Origin: Lachnospiraceae bacterium UBA7093
GTDB taxonomy: Bacteria > Bacillota > Clostridia > Lachnospirales > Lachnospiraceae
DNA: 64,000 bases
NCBI GenBank assembly: GCA_002492465.1
Contig: DKYT01000020.1
Location: 56,411 to 120,410, forward strand
Reading direction: 5' to 3'
This document shows positions 35,008 to 44,126 of the stretch, one piece after another (position 1 is the stretch's first letter; each line of letters begins with the position of its first letter). A program made the translations under genes and the position numbers. A model generated the notes under the pieces. That model was not told the DNA's origin. It saw only the letters and a program-made list of their open reading frames with translations, and made no database searches.

Positions 35008-36015
35008 TCAATCTTTCTCTATAAATTTATTTTCCTTCAAACAATATTTTCCTCCTTTTAAGAATTTATGTTTTATAACCCACCATCCTGGTATCCAGAT
35101 ATATTTATGCATAGCTGGCGATGCGCTGCCAATCATCCAGCAATTTCTATCACATTTCTTGGTACATTCACGAACCTTTTGCGCTTCCTCAGAATTCCAG
35201 AGTTCTTCCCATGACTGCTCCCGCAAATTTCCCATAACTGCTTTTTGTGCCATACCATTACAGGGAATCACATCACAAAAGGGATCAATAAAAAATGCAT
35301 TCCTTGACATATCACATGGAAGAAGGCGCTTATTGCCATAAATATAATTGATCAATCCATGATTAAAATAAGCTCTAAACCATTTTTTAGGGGAATTGCT
35401 TCTTAACAACTCATTAATCAATTTTTCAAAATTTTCCGCTACTTTTAATTTATTGTCTATTTTATTGTCTGTCTTTCTAAAATAAAAAGAATTATGAAGA
35501 GTAGCCGTAGCAAATTCCATGCTCATGTCATTCGCAATATGATAAAGTGGGAGCAAATCCTCACAGTTCATGTCCTGTACTGTCATCCCAAATCCTACGT
35601 CAGGATGCCCCATTTCCACCAGCGTTTTCAACGTATTATATCCACGATTGAATCCATCCGGAATGCCTCGTATTTTATCATTTGTTTCCTGAAGACCTTC
35701 AATGCTGATTCTTATACCTACCTTGGGAAACTCTTTACAAAGTGCAATGATTCTCTCTGTAAAATATCCATTTGTAGAAATCACAATCCTGTCGCTCTTT
35801 TTATACAATTCGCGTACAATATCTGGAATATCTTGTCTTACAAATGGTTCTCCGCCTGTAATGTTCGTAAACGCCATCTCAGGAAGCTTCTTTATATCCT
35901 CCAGCGTAATTTCCTCTTCCGGTTTACTTGGATCCCTGAAGCAATCACACATATTGCAATGCGCATTACAACGGTAAGTTACAATAACTGTTCCATACAA
36001 TTTTCGTCTGCTCAT
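35008..36015 (-). CDS. Radical SAM protein with SPASM-like C terminus
   Basis: Residues Cys16, Cys20 and Cys23 form the CNAHCNMC (Cx3Cx2C) motif for the SAM-cleaving [4Fe-4S] cluster, followed by NITGGEPFVRQDI, the SAM-contact block. The C-terminal 120 residues carry several more Cys (LLPCDM, DVIPCNGMA, ECTKKCDRNC) as in SPASM domains with auxiliary clusters, and the NLREQSWEELWNS segment typical of that group. The protein has 335 residues and lies amid glycosyltransferase genes in the same direction. It could modify a sugar (dehydrogenation, epimerisation or deoxygenation) or a peptide; nothing in the sequence decides this. Confidence 0.85.
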   Translation of the reverse strand: MSRRKLYGTVIVTYRCNAHCNMCDCFRDPSKPEEEITLEDIKKLPEMAFTNITGGEPFVRQDIPDIVRELYKKSDRIVISTNGYFTERIIALCKEFPKVGIRISIEGLQETNDKIRGIPDGFNRGYNTLKTLVEMGHPDVGFGMTVQDMNCEDLLPLYHIANDMSMEFATATLHNSFYFRKTDNKIDNKLKVAENFEKLINELLRSNSPKKWFRAYFNHGLINYIYGNKRLLPCDMSRNAFFIDPFCDVIPCNGMAQKAVMGNLREQSWEELWNSEEAQKVRECTKKCDRNCWMIGSASPAMHKYIWIPGWWVIKHKFLKGGKYCLKENKFIEKD

Positions 36016-36029
36016 ATAAATTTCCTTTC

Positions 36030-37250
36030 TTATATTAGATCTCTATAAATAGCAAGCAGTTTGTTACAATATTCCAGGCTGGTATCAAATCTAATATTAT
36101 GGCAGTTCTGTGTGTAAGTATCACATAAATTTCTGTTTTTCCATAACTTGTCTACTTTTTCCGTAAGTTGTTCCACATTGCCGGCTTCAAAAAGTTCTCC
36201 TGTTATCCCATCATGCATCAATTCTGGTATTCCTCCAATTGCAGATGCAATAATAGGGGTTCCATACTGTTGTGATTCCATAACAGAAAAGGGGCAATTC
36301 TCATACCACTGTGACGGAACAATGCTAAACCTTGCTTCACATATGATTTTTCTTAATTCCTCACCCTGCAAAAAACCCAAATGTGTGGCATTGGGACACT
36401 CTTCAATCTCATCCTTTAAAGGACCATTACCTGCAAAGACAAACGGAATATGCGGCAGCCTCTTACAGACCTCGATCAGTGTTTTGACGCCCTTTTCTTC
36501 CGAATATCTCCCAAAATACAGCACATATTCTTTCTTTCCATAATTATAATCTTCTTTTTGATCCAAAAAATTATATAATGTTATAAGCTTTCTTGCAAGT
36601 AATGGGTTTGATGATAGTTTTTCCTTCATAAATTGACTTGGACAGATAATCAGGTCTACTTTATCATAAGTCTTTAAATAATGATATAATTTCCCTTCTG
36701 CCATCCCCAGAAAGCTCCGCATAAGAGAATTATGAATACATCGATTCTTCACACATTTTCCAAAATATGCGCCTTTACACTGAAAGCATAGTTCACCATT
36801 TGAAGGTATCATCATCATATGGTTCGGACAAACCCATTGATAATCATGCGCTGTATAAACGATTGCAACCTTCTTTCCCAGTTTTTTTCCCCATTTTCTG
36901 ATTTCATATATAACGGAAGGCGTTATCTGGAAATTAAAATTATTGAGATGTACTATATCAGGTGTAAAATCATCGAGTACCTCCCTGATTTTATTTCTTG
37001 CCTTTTTCGAATAAATTATTCGAAAGGGGTATAACAGCTTTTTCAATCCTCCGTCATGAAAATTCATATCCGGAGTATAGCTTTCCGCATGATTTCCTAC
37101 AATTCTTCCTTCATGTTCCATGCCAAAATATTGTACTTCGTGTCCCATTTTCTGAAGTTGTTTTCCGATTTCAAAAATATAGGTTTCTGACCCGCCATTA
37201 GGGTAAAGGAACTTATTTACAATCAATATTTTCATTTTTCTCTTTTCCAT
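36030..37250 (-). CDS. Glycosyltransferase family 4
   Basis: The 406 residues open with ILIVNKFLYPNGGSETYIFEIGKQL cut short in type to the GGxE acceptor-side loop and end with a donor site SQWYENCPFSVMESQQYGTPIIAS carrying the E-x7-E pair. VLYFGRYSEEKGVKTLIEV marks the inter-domain strand. A Cys-containing loop (NGELCFQCKGAYFGKC) in the N-terminal half is shared with a large subgroup of capsule GT4 enzymes. An ATG at 37235 is an equally possible start; both have only weak ribosome sites. Confidence 0.88.
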   Translation of the reverse strand: MEKRKMKILIVNKFLYPNGGSETYIFEIGKQLQKMGHEVQYFGMEHEGRIVGNHAESYTPDMNFHDGGLKKLLYPFRIIYSKKARNKIREVLDDFTPDIVHLNNFNFQITPSVIYEIRKWGKKLGKKVAIVYTAHDYQWVCPNHMMMIPSNGELCFQCKGAYFGKCVKNRCIHNSLMRSFLGMAEGKLYHYLKTYDKVDLIICPSQFMKEKLSSNPLLARKLITLYNFLDQKEDYNYGKKEYVLYFGRYSEEKGVKTLIEVCKRLPHIPFVFAGNGPLKDEIEECPNATHLGFLQGEELRKIICEARFSIVPSQWYENCPFSVMESQQYGTPIIASAIGGIPELMHDGITGELFEAGNVEQLTEKVDKLWKNRNLCDTYTQNCHNIRFDTSLEYCNKLLAIYRDLI

Positions 37251-39146
37251 TTAATTCTTTTTATTGTACAACTCTATGGTTTGCTTGACAACTTCATCCC
37301 AATTGTACTTATTACATATAAACTCAGCGCTTTCATTTTTATATTTTATTACTATTTCAGGATTCTGTAGCAAATTATCTAGTTTTTCTCTCAAATCCTC
37401 CACATTACCTTTTTCAAAAGACAACGCTTTATCTTCCACAACCTCCACATTTTCCGGAATATCGCTAACCAGACAACAGTTTCCATAGCTCATGGCTTCC
37501 AATAGGCTCAATGCCATTCCTTCCACATCACTTGGTAGTACAAACAAATATGCATTTGAATAAAGTTCCTGTAAAACACGCCCTTGCACAAAATCTGTCA
37601 TAATAATTCTGTTATCCTGTGTTACCATTTCCCTTATTTTCTTTATATAATCTAATGAATGACTGCTCCCCCCTGCAATAACCAGTTTCTTATCTGTGGA
37701 AAGCTGCTCGTAAGCTTCAATCAAATAATGAAGCCCTTTTTCTGGAACTAATCTGGCAAGAAAAAGAATATATTCATCCTTTTTCAACCCATATTTTTCT
37801 CCGATTTCTTTTATCTCCATTATTTCCGGTCTATTGATACCATTGGGAATATAACGGGTCTTGCGCCCATAAGTATTCCAAAAATACTCCTGTACATTTT
37901 TTGATAAAACAATAACCTCATCTGCATATTTTGCAGCCATTTTTTCTCCAAATTTCAATACTTTAGCGGCAAAATTTCCCCATTTAGCTCTCTGCCAGTC
38001 CAATCCATGTATAGTAGCTACTACTCGTATGCCAAATAGCTTCGGGATAAACAATGTAGTACAAGGACCTTCCGCATGGTAATGTATCACATCATACTGT
38101 CCCACTAACGCCCGTAAAGTGGCAAGCACAGAGTAAATAATCGCATTTAATTTTCCATTGCGCAATGTAGGCACAACAATAATGCGTATATGCTGGTAAT
38201 ACTTTTTACTGGTATTTTCAAAATCCTTGCCTGACACATGATATCCGGCACGATTATAGGCATCTACCACATACCCGCAATTCACCAGCCTTGTAGCCAA
38301 TTCCTCTACTACTACCTCTACCCCTCCTTCTCTGGAGGGAATACGTTTATGCCCTATCATTGCAATTTTGGGCTTTTGATTTTTCTCTTTTTTCATTCTT
38401 TTTGTTTCCCTGCTTACATTCCAGAGAAAAGAAATATTCGTCTTAAAATACCGGGGAATGAGCCGCACCGGATCCTGCAATATTCGATAGAACCATTCCA
38501 GACACATTTCCTGCATCCATAATGGCGCTCTTTTAACTGTCCCTGCTTCAAAATCGAAGGCTGCCCCCACCCCAAGCATAATGCCATTGATTTTATCCAT
38601 ATGCTCATACATCCACTTTTCTTGTTTGGGCGCTCCCAACGCCACCCACACAAAATCCGGCTTTGTCTCATTAATTTGATGCGTAATTTCTTCGTCTTCT
38701 TTTTCCGTCAACGACCTGAAAGGGGGAGAATACATTCCTACAATCTGCAGGTATGGATATTTCCTTTCCAGCTTATTTCTTAAATTCTTCAACGTCTTCT
38801 CGCTGCTGCCATAAAAATAATGCCGATAGCCTTTCTCCCTGGAAATTTCAAATATCTTAGGCATCAAGTCAGGACCAGGTACTCTTTGGGCATCTATAAA
38901 TCCTCTTCTCCTGCTGACAATAGAAAGCGGTTTGCCATCGGGAAGAGCCATAGCAGCACAATTTTGAACCTTCCTATACTCCGCATCTTTATATGCCATT
39001 ACTGTGGTATGAACATTTGAGACACAAATATACTTACCACGCAATTGCTCAAGATGACCGGATATATGCGTTATGGTTTTTTCCATGTTTGTTACATTAA
39101 TTTTGGTATTTAAAATGGTACAATATTCCAACTCTGAAAATCTCAT
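37251..39146 (-). CDS. Fusion of WecG/TagA/CpsF (GT26) domain and GT4 glycosyltransferase
   Basis: Residues 1 to about 245 form a GT26 domain: NVHTTVMAYKDAEYR, ALPDGKPLSIVSR with the catalytic-type Asp, YGSSEKTLKNL and VALGAPKQEKWM. Such enzymes transfer ManNAc or similar sugars onto a polyprenyl-diphosphate sugar, the second step of wall teichoic acid synthesis. Residues about 260-631 are a complete GT4 enzyme (KIAMIGHKRIPSREGGVEVV at the start; SDVEGMALSLLEAMSYGNCC as donor site). Total length 631. There is no stop or start signal between the domains, so one polypeptide probably adds two successive sugars. Confidence 0.88.
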   Translation of the reverse strand: MRFSELEYCTILNTKINVTNMEKTITHISGHLEQLRGKYICVSNVHTTVMAYKDAEYRKVQNCAAMALPDGKPLSIVSRRRGFIDAQRVPGPDLMPKIFEISREKGYRHYFYGSSEKTLKNLRNKLERKYPYLQIVGMYSPPFRSLTEKEDEEITHQINETKPDFVWVALGAPKQEKWMYEHMDKINGIMLGVGAAFDFEAGTVKRAPLWMQEMCLEWFYRILQDPVRLIPRYFKTNISFLWNVSRETKRMKKEKNQKPKIAMIGHKRIPSREGGVEVVVEELATRLVNCGYVVDAYNRAGYHVSGKDFENTSKKYYQHIRIIVVPTLRNGKLNAIIYSVLATLRALVGQYDVIHYHAEGPCTTLFIPKLFGIRVVATIHGLDWQRAKWGNFAAKVLKFGEKMAAKYADEVIVLSKNVQEYFWNTYGRKTRYIPNGINRPEIMEIKEIGEKYGLKKDEYILFLARLVPEKGLHYLIEAYEQLSTDKKLVIAGGSSHSLDYIKKIREMVTQDNRIIMTDFVQGRVLQELYSNAYLFVLPSDVEGMALSLLEAMSYGNCCLVSDIPENVEVVEDKALSFEKGNVEDLREKLDNLLQNPEIVIKYKNESAEFICNKYNWDEVVKQTIELYNKKN

Positions 39147-40195
39147 TGAATCCCGGCTTCCTTTAAAAATTCATCTGCAATAGATGAAAGACTATATTTC
39201 TGTTTTATTTTTACACTGTTTTCAGACAAATAACTCGCTAATTTCGTGTTTCCTGCAATCTTTTCCATCGCTGCTGCAAGCGCCTCCTTATCCCCAACGG
39301 GTACCAATAACCCACTTATGTTATCTTCAATATAACTTCGTGAACCTCCTATTGGGCAATCTGTGGAAATAACAGGCACCCCCATAGCCAAAGCTTCTAT
39401 CATAGAATTAGAAATACCTTCATAATCTGACGAAAGCACAAACATAGCGCTGTCTCTAATCTCTTCTTTTACATGCTCTGAAAACCCTCTGAAAAATACG
39501 TATTTATCCACCCCGAGCTGCCGGGCATTCTCTTTCAATTCATCTTCTAACTTTCCCACGCCAAATATATGCAGTTCATAATCCGGATATTGTTCAACAA
39601 ATTTTGCAAAAGCATCTATAAGTAATTTATGATTTTTTTGCTTTTCTAACCTTCCAACAGAAACAATTCGTTTTTTTCGATTTCCTTCATACGGATCTGG
39701 TATGTTATCCGCAACCGGATTTTGAATCACTACCGACTTTTTTCTTATTTTCTCTTCAAAACAACTTTTCATTTCCTCCGTTTGAAACACCACTCGATCC
39801 GCTTTTGCATAAGCCCAATCACGAATTTTCTGATGCTCATATTTTGACGGGTCGTTCCGTTCAGATATCAACAGATGATGCGGGATTCCAACTGCTGCCA
39901 ATACGGAAAACACAGCTCCCATTACACTAAATGCAAAGATGTAGCACCCTGCGTTCTTTTTATAATAGTTTCGCATATCTTTGAGGCGTTTCAGACGAAG
40001 CCGTATATCTCCTCCTGATGCTTGCCCTGAAATATGAATTTCAATATGCTCATCTAATGGGTAAGCTACCTGATTGCCTGCAAACAGGAGAATTGCTACT
40101 TGATAACCCCGCTTAACAAATTCATTAGAAAGAAGCGCTACAACACGCTCTGTTCCACCGCCAGGCATGTCCGGTAATACAAAAATGATTTTCAT
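39143..40195 (-). CDS. Glycosyltransferase family 4
   Basis: The 350-residue GT-B enzyme begins with FVLPDMPGGGTERVVALLS and closes with SSDYEGISNSMIEALAMGVP, the conserved donor-binding site; IVSVGRLEKQKNHKLLIDAF marks the hinge strand. The subtype resembles GalNAc-, GlcNAc- or Gal-transferases of the WcaL/PglA sort. It overlaps its neighbours by four bases on each side, so it belongs to the translationally linked run from 42458 to 37251. Confidence 0.9.
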   Translation of the reverse strand: MKIIFVLPDMPGGGTERVVALLSNEFVKRGYQVAILLFAGNQVAYPLDEHIEIHISGQASGGDIRLRLKRLKDMRNYYKKNAGCYIFAFSVMGAVFSVLAAVGIPHHLLISERNDPSKYEHQKIRDWAYAKADRVVFQTEEMKSCFEEKIRKKSVVIQNPVADNIPDPYEGNRKKRIVSVGRLEKQKNHKLLIDAFAKFVEQYPDYELHIFGVGKLEDELKENARQLGVDKYVFFRGFSEHVKEEIRDSAMFVLSSDYEGISNSMIEALAMGVPVISTDCPIGGSRSYIEDNISGLLVPVGDKEALAAAMEKIAGNTKLASYLSENSVKIKQKYSLSSIADEFLKEAGIQ

Positions 40196-41295
40196 AGCTG
40201 TTGTAAAGAACCTCCTGTTTGATTAAACTGTTTCGCTGCCCATACATTGCTCAGTTTTTCACGGTATTTAATACAATTATCCACATATATTTGATTCATA
40301 TTACATACTTCTTCCAATGTTTCAAAATTCCAATCTTTTTTTACTATACCAAGAGATTCCTTTTTTATATAGGATGCATTAAATGGAACTGGTGTTGTTA
40401 TAATAGGGGTTCCCGCTGCTATACTCTCTACAATTGACACCATACTGTTATCTTTGCTGGTATTAATAAGCGTTGCTGTCGCTTTTGCCAAAACAGGAAT
40501 TAGTTTCTCATGATTTAGTTTTCCCAGGAATATAATATTATCTTCCTCATCCAGATCCTTTACTTGTTTTTCTAACGCACTTCTGAGTTCTCCATCGCCA
40601 ATAATCTTCAATCTAAAATTCTTGTCAACTCTTTTCCGGAAATCTGTAAAACGCATAATAATTTCATCTATATGTTTTCTCTCAATCAATTGCGACACTA
40701 CGACAAAATAGTTTTCTTTATGTCTGCTATAATAGATTTTTTCCAAATCCACACTATGATCAATATATACCGGTAAAACATGATTGCAAAACTGTACAAT
40801 AAAATCAGCGGCCTTTTCTGATCTTGGAATCACCGGAATTTCTTTATAAAATCGCTTTGCTATTATATAATACCAAAGTTTGGAAGGTAATTTTCTTAAA
40901 AAATTATTATGTGCTCCAAGCTCATGCCAGATAATCAGCTTCTCTTTTGCATGTATCACTCCCTCCAGTGTTACCAGTGAAAACACCTCGCTGCTAATGA
41001 TATAATCATATTCATTTTTATGATGACGCAGATATTTCCTAAGCCCTTTCAACAATGGCAGACATCTCGGTTTGCAGACAGCCGTTAAGATACATGAAAA
41101 CCACAAAATCTGAAAAGGATACTCTTCCGCTTTCTCCGGGCGATAGCAATCCGCCGCCACCAAAACCGGTTCGTCGCCGTTTTTTACAAACCCCATACAT
41201 AAGGTGTAAATCATCGTGTCCTTTATAGAGGATACTTTAGGAATATGATCTGTTTCGGATGTATACAAAATCGGATTCAAAATCAGAACTTTCAT
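40192..41295 (-). CDS. Glycosyltransferase, GT4-like
   Basis: In this 367-residue protein the C-terminal half shows YFVVVSQLIERKHIDEII, LKIIGDGELRSALEKQV and a donor site ATLINTSKDNSMVSIVESIAAGTPIIT in which the first Glu is replaced while the second remains. The N-terminal half has a LIIWHELGAHNNF segment typical for the acceptor side. This is a more distant member of GT4. Acceptor and donor are unknown. Confidence 0.82.
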   Translation of the reverse strand: MKVLILNPILYTSETDHIPKVSSIKDTMIYTLCMGFVKNGDEPVLVAADCYRPEKAEEYPFQILWFSCILTAVCKPRCLPLLKGLRKYLRHHKNEYDYIISSEVFSLVTLEGVIHAKEKLIIWHELGAHNNFLRKLPSKLWYYIIAKRFYKEIPVIPRSEKAADFIVQFCNHVLPVYIDHSVDLEKIYYSRHKENYFVVVSQLIERKHIDEIIMRFTDFRKRVDKNFRLKIIGDGELRSALEKQVKDLDEEDNIIFLGKLNHEKLIPVLAKATATLINTSKDNSMVSIVESIAAGTPIITTPVPFNASYIKKESLGIVKKDWNFETLEEVCNMNQIYVDNCIKYREKLSNVWAAKQFNQTGGSLQQL

Positions 41296-42458
41296 ATATT
41301 TCTATTTTTCTCCCTTATCTGCCAAAAATATCCTTCTTCTCCCTTGTCTGCATGGAACATGGAGCACCAGCGCATTCCAACCAAAAACAGCGTATAATCC
41401 CTTGCCAAATAAACAGAAATAATATGTGCCTCTACCAACGTGTATATGAATAAGGAGGCAAGAACCATAACCCCCATATACTCTTTCCTCTTGTATAATT
41501 CCCATATCAGTAAAGCCAGCACCGCTACATAAATGCACCCGGGTATAATCCCATACCAATAAAAAAGCCTTACCCATCCCATGTCAAAGTAATACCCATT
41601 TTCAGCCACCCCAAACAATCTCCAAGTAGGCAGCGTTCCTGCCTGAGCACTGCATCCATAGTATAAATTAATAATTCTTCCTGAAAGCAGCTTATCTATT
41701 TGCTGTAAAACAGGTTGATATGGAACTCTCTTGCTGAAAGCAGCCGCAAACAATGCAATGCCTATACAGGAAAAAAGTATTACTAACGTCATTCCATATA
41801 TAAACGCCGTCTTTTGAAGTTTAGTACCATATACAAGCAAGGTGGCAAAAACAACCGCAAAAGCTGTTATCAGCATTCCCGTTCTGGAACCTGTCAGTAA
41901 AAATATCCCCACATTTGCCAAAAAAAGTATTCCATACCAATACTTCTTTAAATTCTTACCATACAGATATAAAAACAATAATACAAGCATAAAAAACATG
42001 CAATGAAACGCATTAGGATGCCCCATGCCAAAACAATATCTTGTTTCCACCTTTCCTTCTCTGAAAACTTCCGTCACTTTTGTTGTTCCAAGAACCCCTG
42101 CTAAAGATAAAGTTCCCAGTAATGCACATCCTCCTAAGGTTATTCTGAATATATAAGAAAAAACTGCCTTTTCATTTATACCCTTACAGGATGCTATCAT
42201 TGTAACAATCCTGATAATTTCATTTCTCCCTGTTGCCATATAGGAGACAATTCCAAGCGCTTCAAACAAAATAATTATGATCCATTCTCTTCTGGTATAC
42301 TTGGTCATACAAATTTTTACTGCAAACAGCAAAAAAGTAATTTGAAACAACCTGCCTTCTATGGGATTGACAAGGACGCTTTTGTCTATAAGCACTATGA
42401 GCAATTCAATCGTAAGTGCAATCCAAAAAAAGAGCGTTTTCACTTTCATTTTTTGCAT
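41292..42458 (-). CDS. Wzy-like O-antigen/capsule polymerase
   Basis: The 388-residue protein has about eleven hydrophobic helices; the segment RYCFGMGHPNAFHCMFFML and the TGSRTGMLITAF block are recurrent in Wzy polymerases of Firmicutes. The ATG at 42458 has GGGGGAA six bases upstream and the upstream alternative at 42506 lacks such a site. Wzy polymerises lipid-linked repeats on the outer face after flipping by Wzx (45199-46728). It is a second polymerase beside 30389-31870. Confidence 0.78.
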   Translation of the reverse strand: MQKMKVKTLFFWIALTIELLIVLIDKSVLVNPIEGRLFQITFLLFAVKICMTKYTRREWIIIILFEALGIVSYMATGRNEIIRIVTMIASCKGINEKAVFSYIFRITLGGCALLGTLSLAGVLGTTKVTEVFREGKVETRYCFGMGHPNAFHCMFFMLVLLFLYLYGKNLKKYWYGILFLANVGIFLLTGSRTGMLITAFAVVFATLLVYGTKLQKTAFIYGMTLVILFSCIGIALFAAAFSKRVPYQPVLQQIDKLLSGRIINLYYGCSAQAGTLPTWRLFGVAENGYYFDMGWVRLFYWYGIIPGCIYVAVLALLIWELYKRKEYMGVMVLASLFIYTLVEAHIISVYLARDYTLFLVGMRWCSMFHADKGEEGYFWQIREKNRNI

Positions 42459-42506
42459 GCTATTCCCCCAATCACTTCGTTTATCAATATCTAAACTCTT
42501 ATCCAC

Positions 42507-43406
42507 TTACTTCAATTCTCCCTCCGGGCTGACAAACCGCCACCCCTTCCAAAGCGCTTCCATCTCTTCCTTTACAAACCTCTGGCTGTTCTTATGAATG
42601 GTAGGTCGCACCATAGTCTTGCTTTCGTTCTCATTCAACCGCGCCCCCCAAAAGCTGAAGGTGGAATTGGCGCAGATATTATGTTTGCACCGGCTCATCA
42701 GCTGCATATCATAAAAGCTGTCCCTTCCATGATTTACATCTACCACCGTATATTCCTCTCCACAAAAATGCCCCCGGGCATAATCTGCATCATCCGAAAA
42801 AAGATAAAAATGCGGTTTCCCACAAAGCTCCCTTAAAAGCCCTATAGCACTCCGGTAGTATGCCTCCGTACAGATATTTCCAAACATAGCGGCATTCTCC
42901 GGATCCAGATAATCGCCTCTTCGTATGTGGACGCTGACAGACTCGCAGCTGCCCATTTCCTCCGCCAGCCTCCGGTTCTCCGGATTTGCGCTTTCCGGAA
43001 ACTGGATTTTTTCCCGCAGGCTGTAGAGAATATCCCCATAGTATTTTTCACAGGCAAAATATCCGCTGACATAAGCATCCTCCAGCTTTAAAAGCTCCGG
43101 ATGATACATTTGGGTTTCCCGAAACCACCGGACGCTGCCCGGCAAAAGCCTCCTTCTCAGCTTTCCCCAAAGCCCGTCTGACCCGATCAGCCTAGTCTTT
43201 TCCTCCGGCGTACATTCTTCGTAAACCAGGCGGTCAAAATAAGAAAGCTCCAGCTCTCTTGGAGCAAAGCGTTCCCCTTTTTGATTTACAGGGGCAAACC
43301 AGGAGAGATCCAGCCTTGCCTCTTTTCCCATGGATACAAATTTTCTGTACAGCGCATATTGCTGAAGCTGGTTTCCCAAACCTCCAGCCACTTGTATGAT
43401 GATCAT
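42507..43406 (-). CDS. Alpha-1,2-fucosyltransferase (GT11)
   Basis: The 299 residues show all GT11 motifs: VAGGLGNQLQQYALYRKF at the start, VSVHIRRGDYLDPENAAM with the HxRRGDY GDP-fucose motif, FYLFSDDADYARGHF, and CKHNICANSTFSFWGARLNENE near the end. It adds fucose (or another GDP-deoxyhexose) to the repeat unit. Base composition from here rightward is clearly richer in GC than to the left, see the finding on mosaicism. Confidence 0.93.
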   Translation of the reverse strand: MIIIQVAGGLGNQLQQYALYRKFVSMGKEARLDLSWFAPVNQKGERFAPRELELSYFDRLVYEECTPEEKTRLIGSDGLWGKLRRRLLPGSVRWFRETQMYHPELLKLEDAYVSGYFACEKYYGDILYSLREKIQFPESANPENRRLAEEMGSCESVSVHIRRGDYLDPENAAMFGNICTEAYYRSAIGLLRELCGKPHFYLFSDDADYARGHFCGEEYTVVDVNHGRDSFYDMQLMSRCKHNICANSTFSFWGARLNENESKTMVRPTIHKNSQRFVKEEMEALWKGWRFVSPEGELK

Positions 43407-44125
43407 TTTACGTTCCTTACCACTTCTTTTTCATGTTTTTTTAATTGAAACAGGATCTTAAGGGCTTCCGTCACCACTTTCCCATTGAAGCTGGATTCCG
43501 ATCCCTTATAATGAATGGGAACCTCCACCGCCTTCCGGTTCCTGCAGTAATACCGCATTTCTGTCTGATACATATGTCCTGTGGACAGGAACTGATCCAG
43601 CTCCAGCTCCTCCAGCACATGCCTCTGAAACCCCTCGAACCCACTGGTCATATCCTTCAGTCTGGTTCCCAGCACCAGGTTTGCCAGAATGGTTCCCCCG
43701 CTGCTTAAAAATCTCCGGTACAGGGGATGGTTGCTGATGTCCCCTCCTTCTATAAACCGGGAACCCCATACACACTCATAGCCCTGTTCCAGTTTTTCTA
43801 TAAACTGCGGCACCTCCCCAGGCAAATGGCTTCCCCCTCCGTCCATCTCAATAATCCATTCTGCGCCGTCCAGCAAAGCTCTCCTGTAGCCCTCCAGATA
43901 ACAGCTGATCACGCCGTAAGATTTCTCGTGAAAGATATACCGGATCTTCCCCCCTGTCTTTTGTTCATAGCTCTTTACAATATCGGCAGTTCCGTCCTTA
44001 GAATAGCTGTCCATGATCACATACAGGTACAAAGGCTCATAGGGCAGTTTTAAAATATCCTCCAATACCTGCTCCATGGTCTTCTCCTCATTGGCGACGG
44101 GCATCACTATGATTGTCTTTTGCAT
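43403..44125 (-). CDS. GT2 glycosyltransferase, dolichyl-phosphate-mannose-synthase type
   Basis: The 240-residue protein is a single GT-A domain: VMPVANEEKTMEQVLEDIL, MDSYSKDGTADIVKSY, IIEMDGGGSHLPGEVP (DxD-like) and SRFIEGGDISNHPLYRRFLS. The length and the absence of C-terminal membrane helices fit short DPM1-like enzymes or the GT81/GT2 group acting on nucleotide sugars. It overlaps the GT11 start by four bases. Its product may be a polyprenyl-phosphate sugar for a GT-C enzyme. Confidence 0.87.
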   Translation of the reverse strand: MQKTIIVMPVANEEKTMEQVLEDILKLPYEPLYLYVIMDSYSKDGTADIVKSYEQKTGGKIRYIFHEKSYGVISCYLEGYRRALLDGAEWIIEMDGGGSHLPGEVPQFIEKLEQGYECVWGSRFIEGGDISNHPLYRRFLSSGGTILANLVLGTRLKDMTSGFEGFQRHVLEELELDQFLSTGHMYQTEMRYYCRNRKAVEVPIHYKGSESSFNGKVVTEALKILFQLKKHEKEVVRNVK

Positions 44126-44126
44126 T

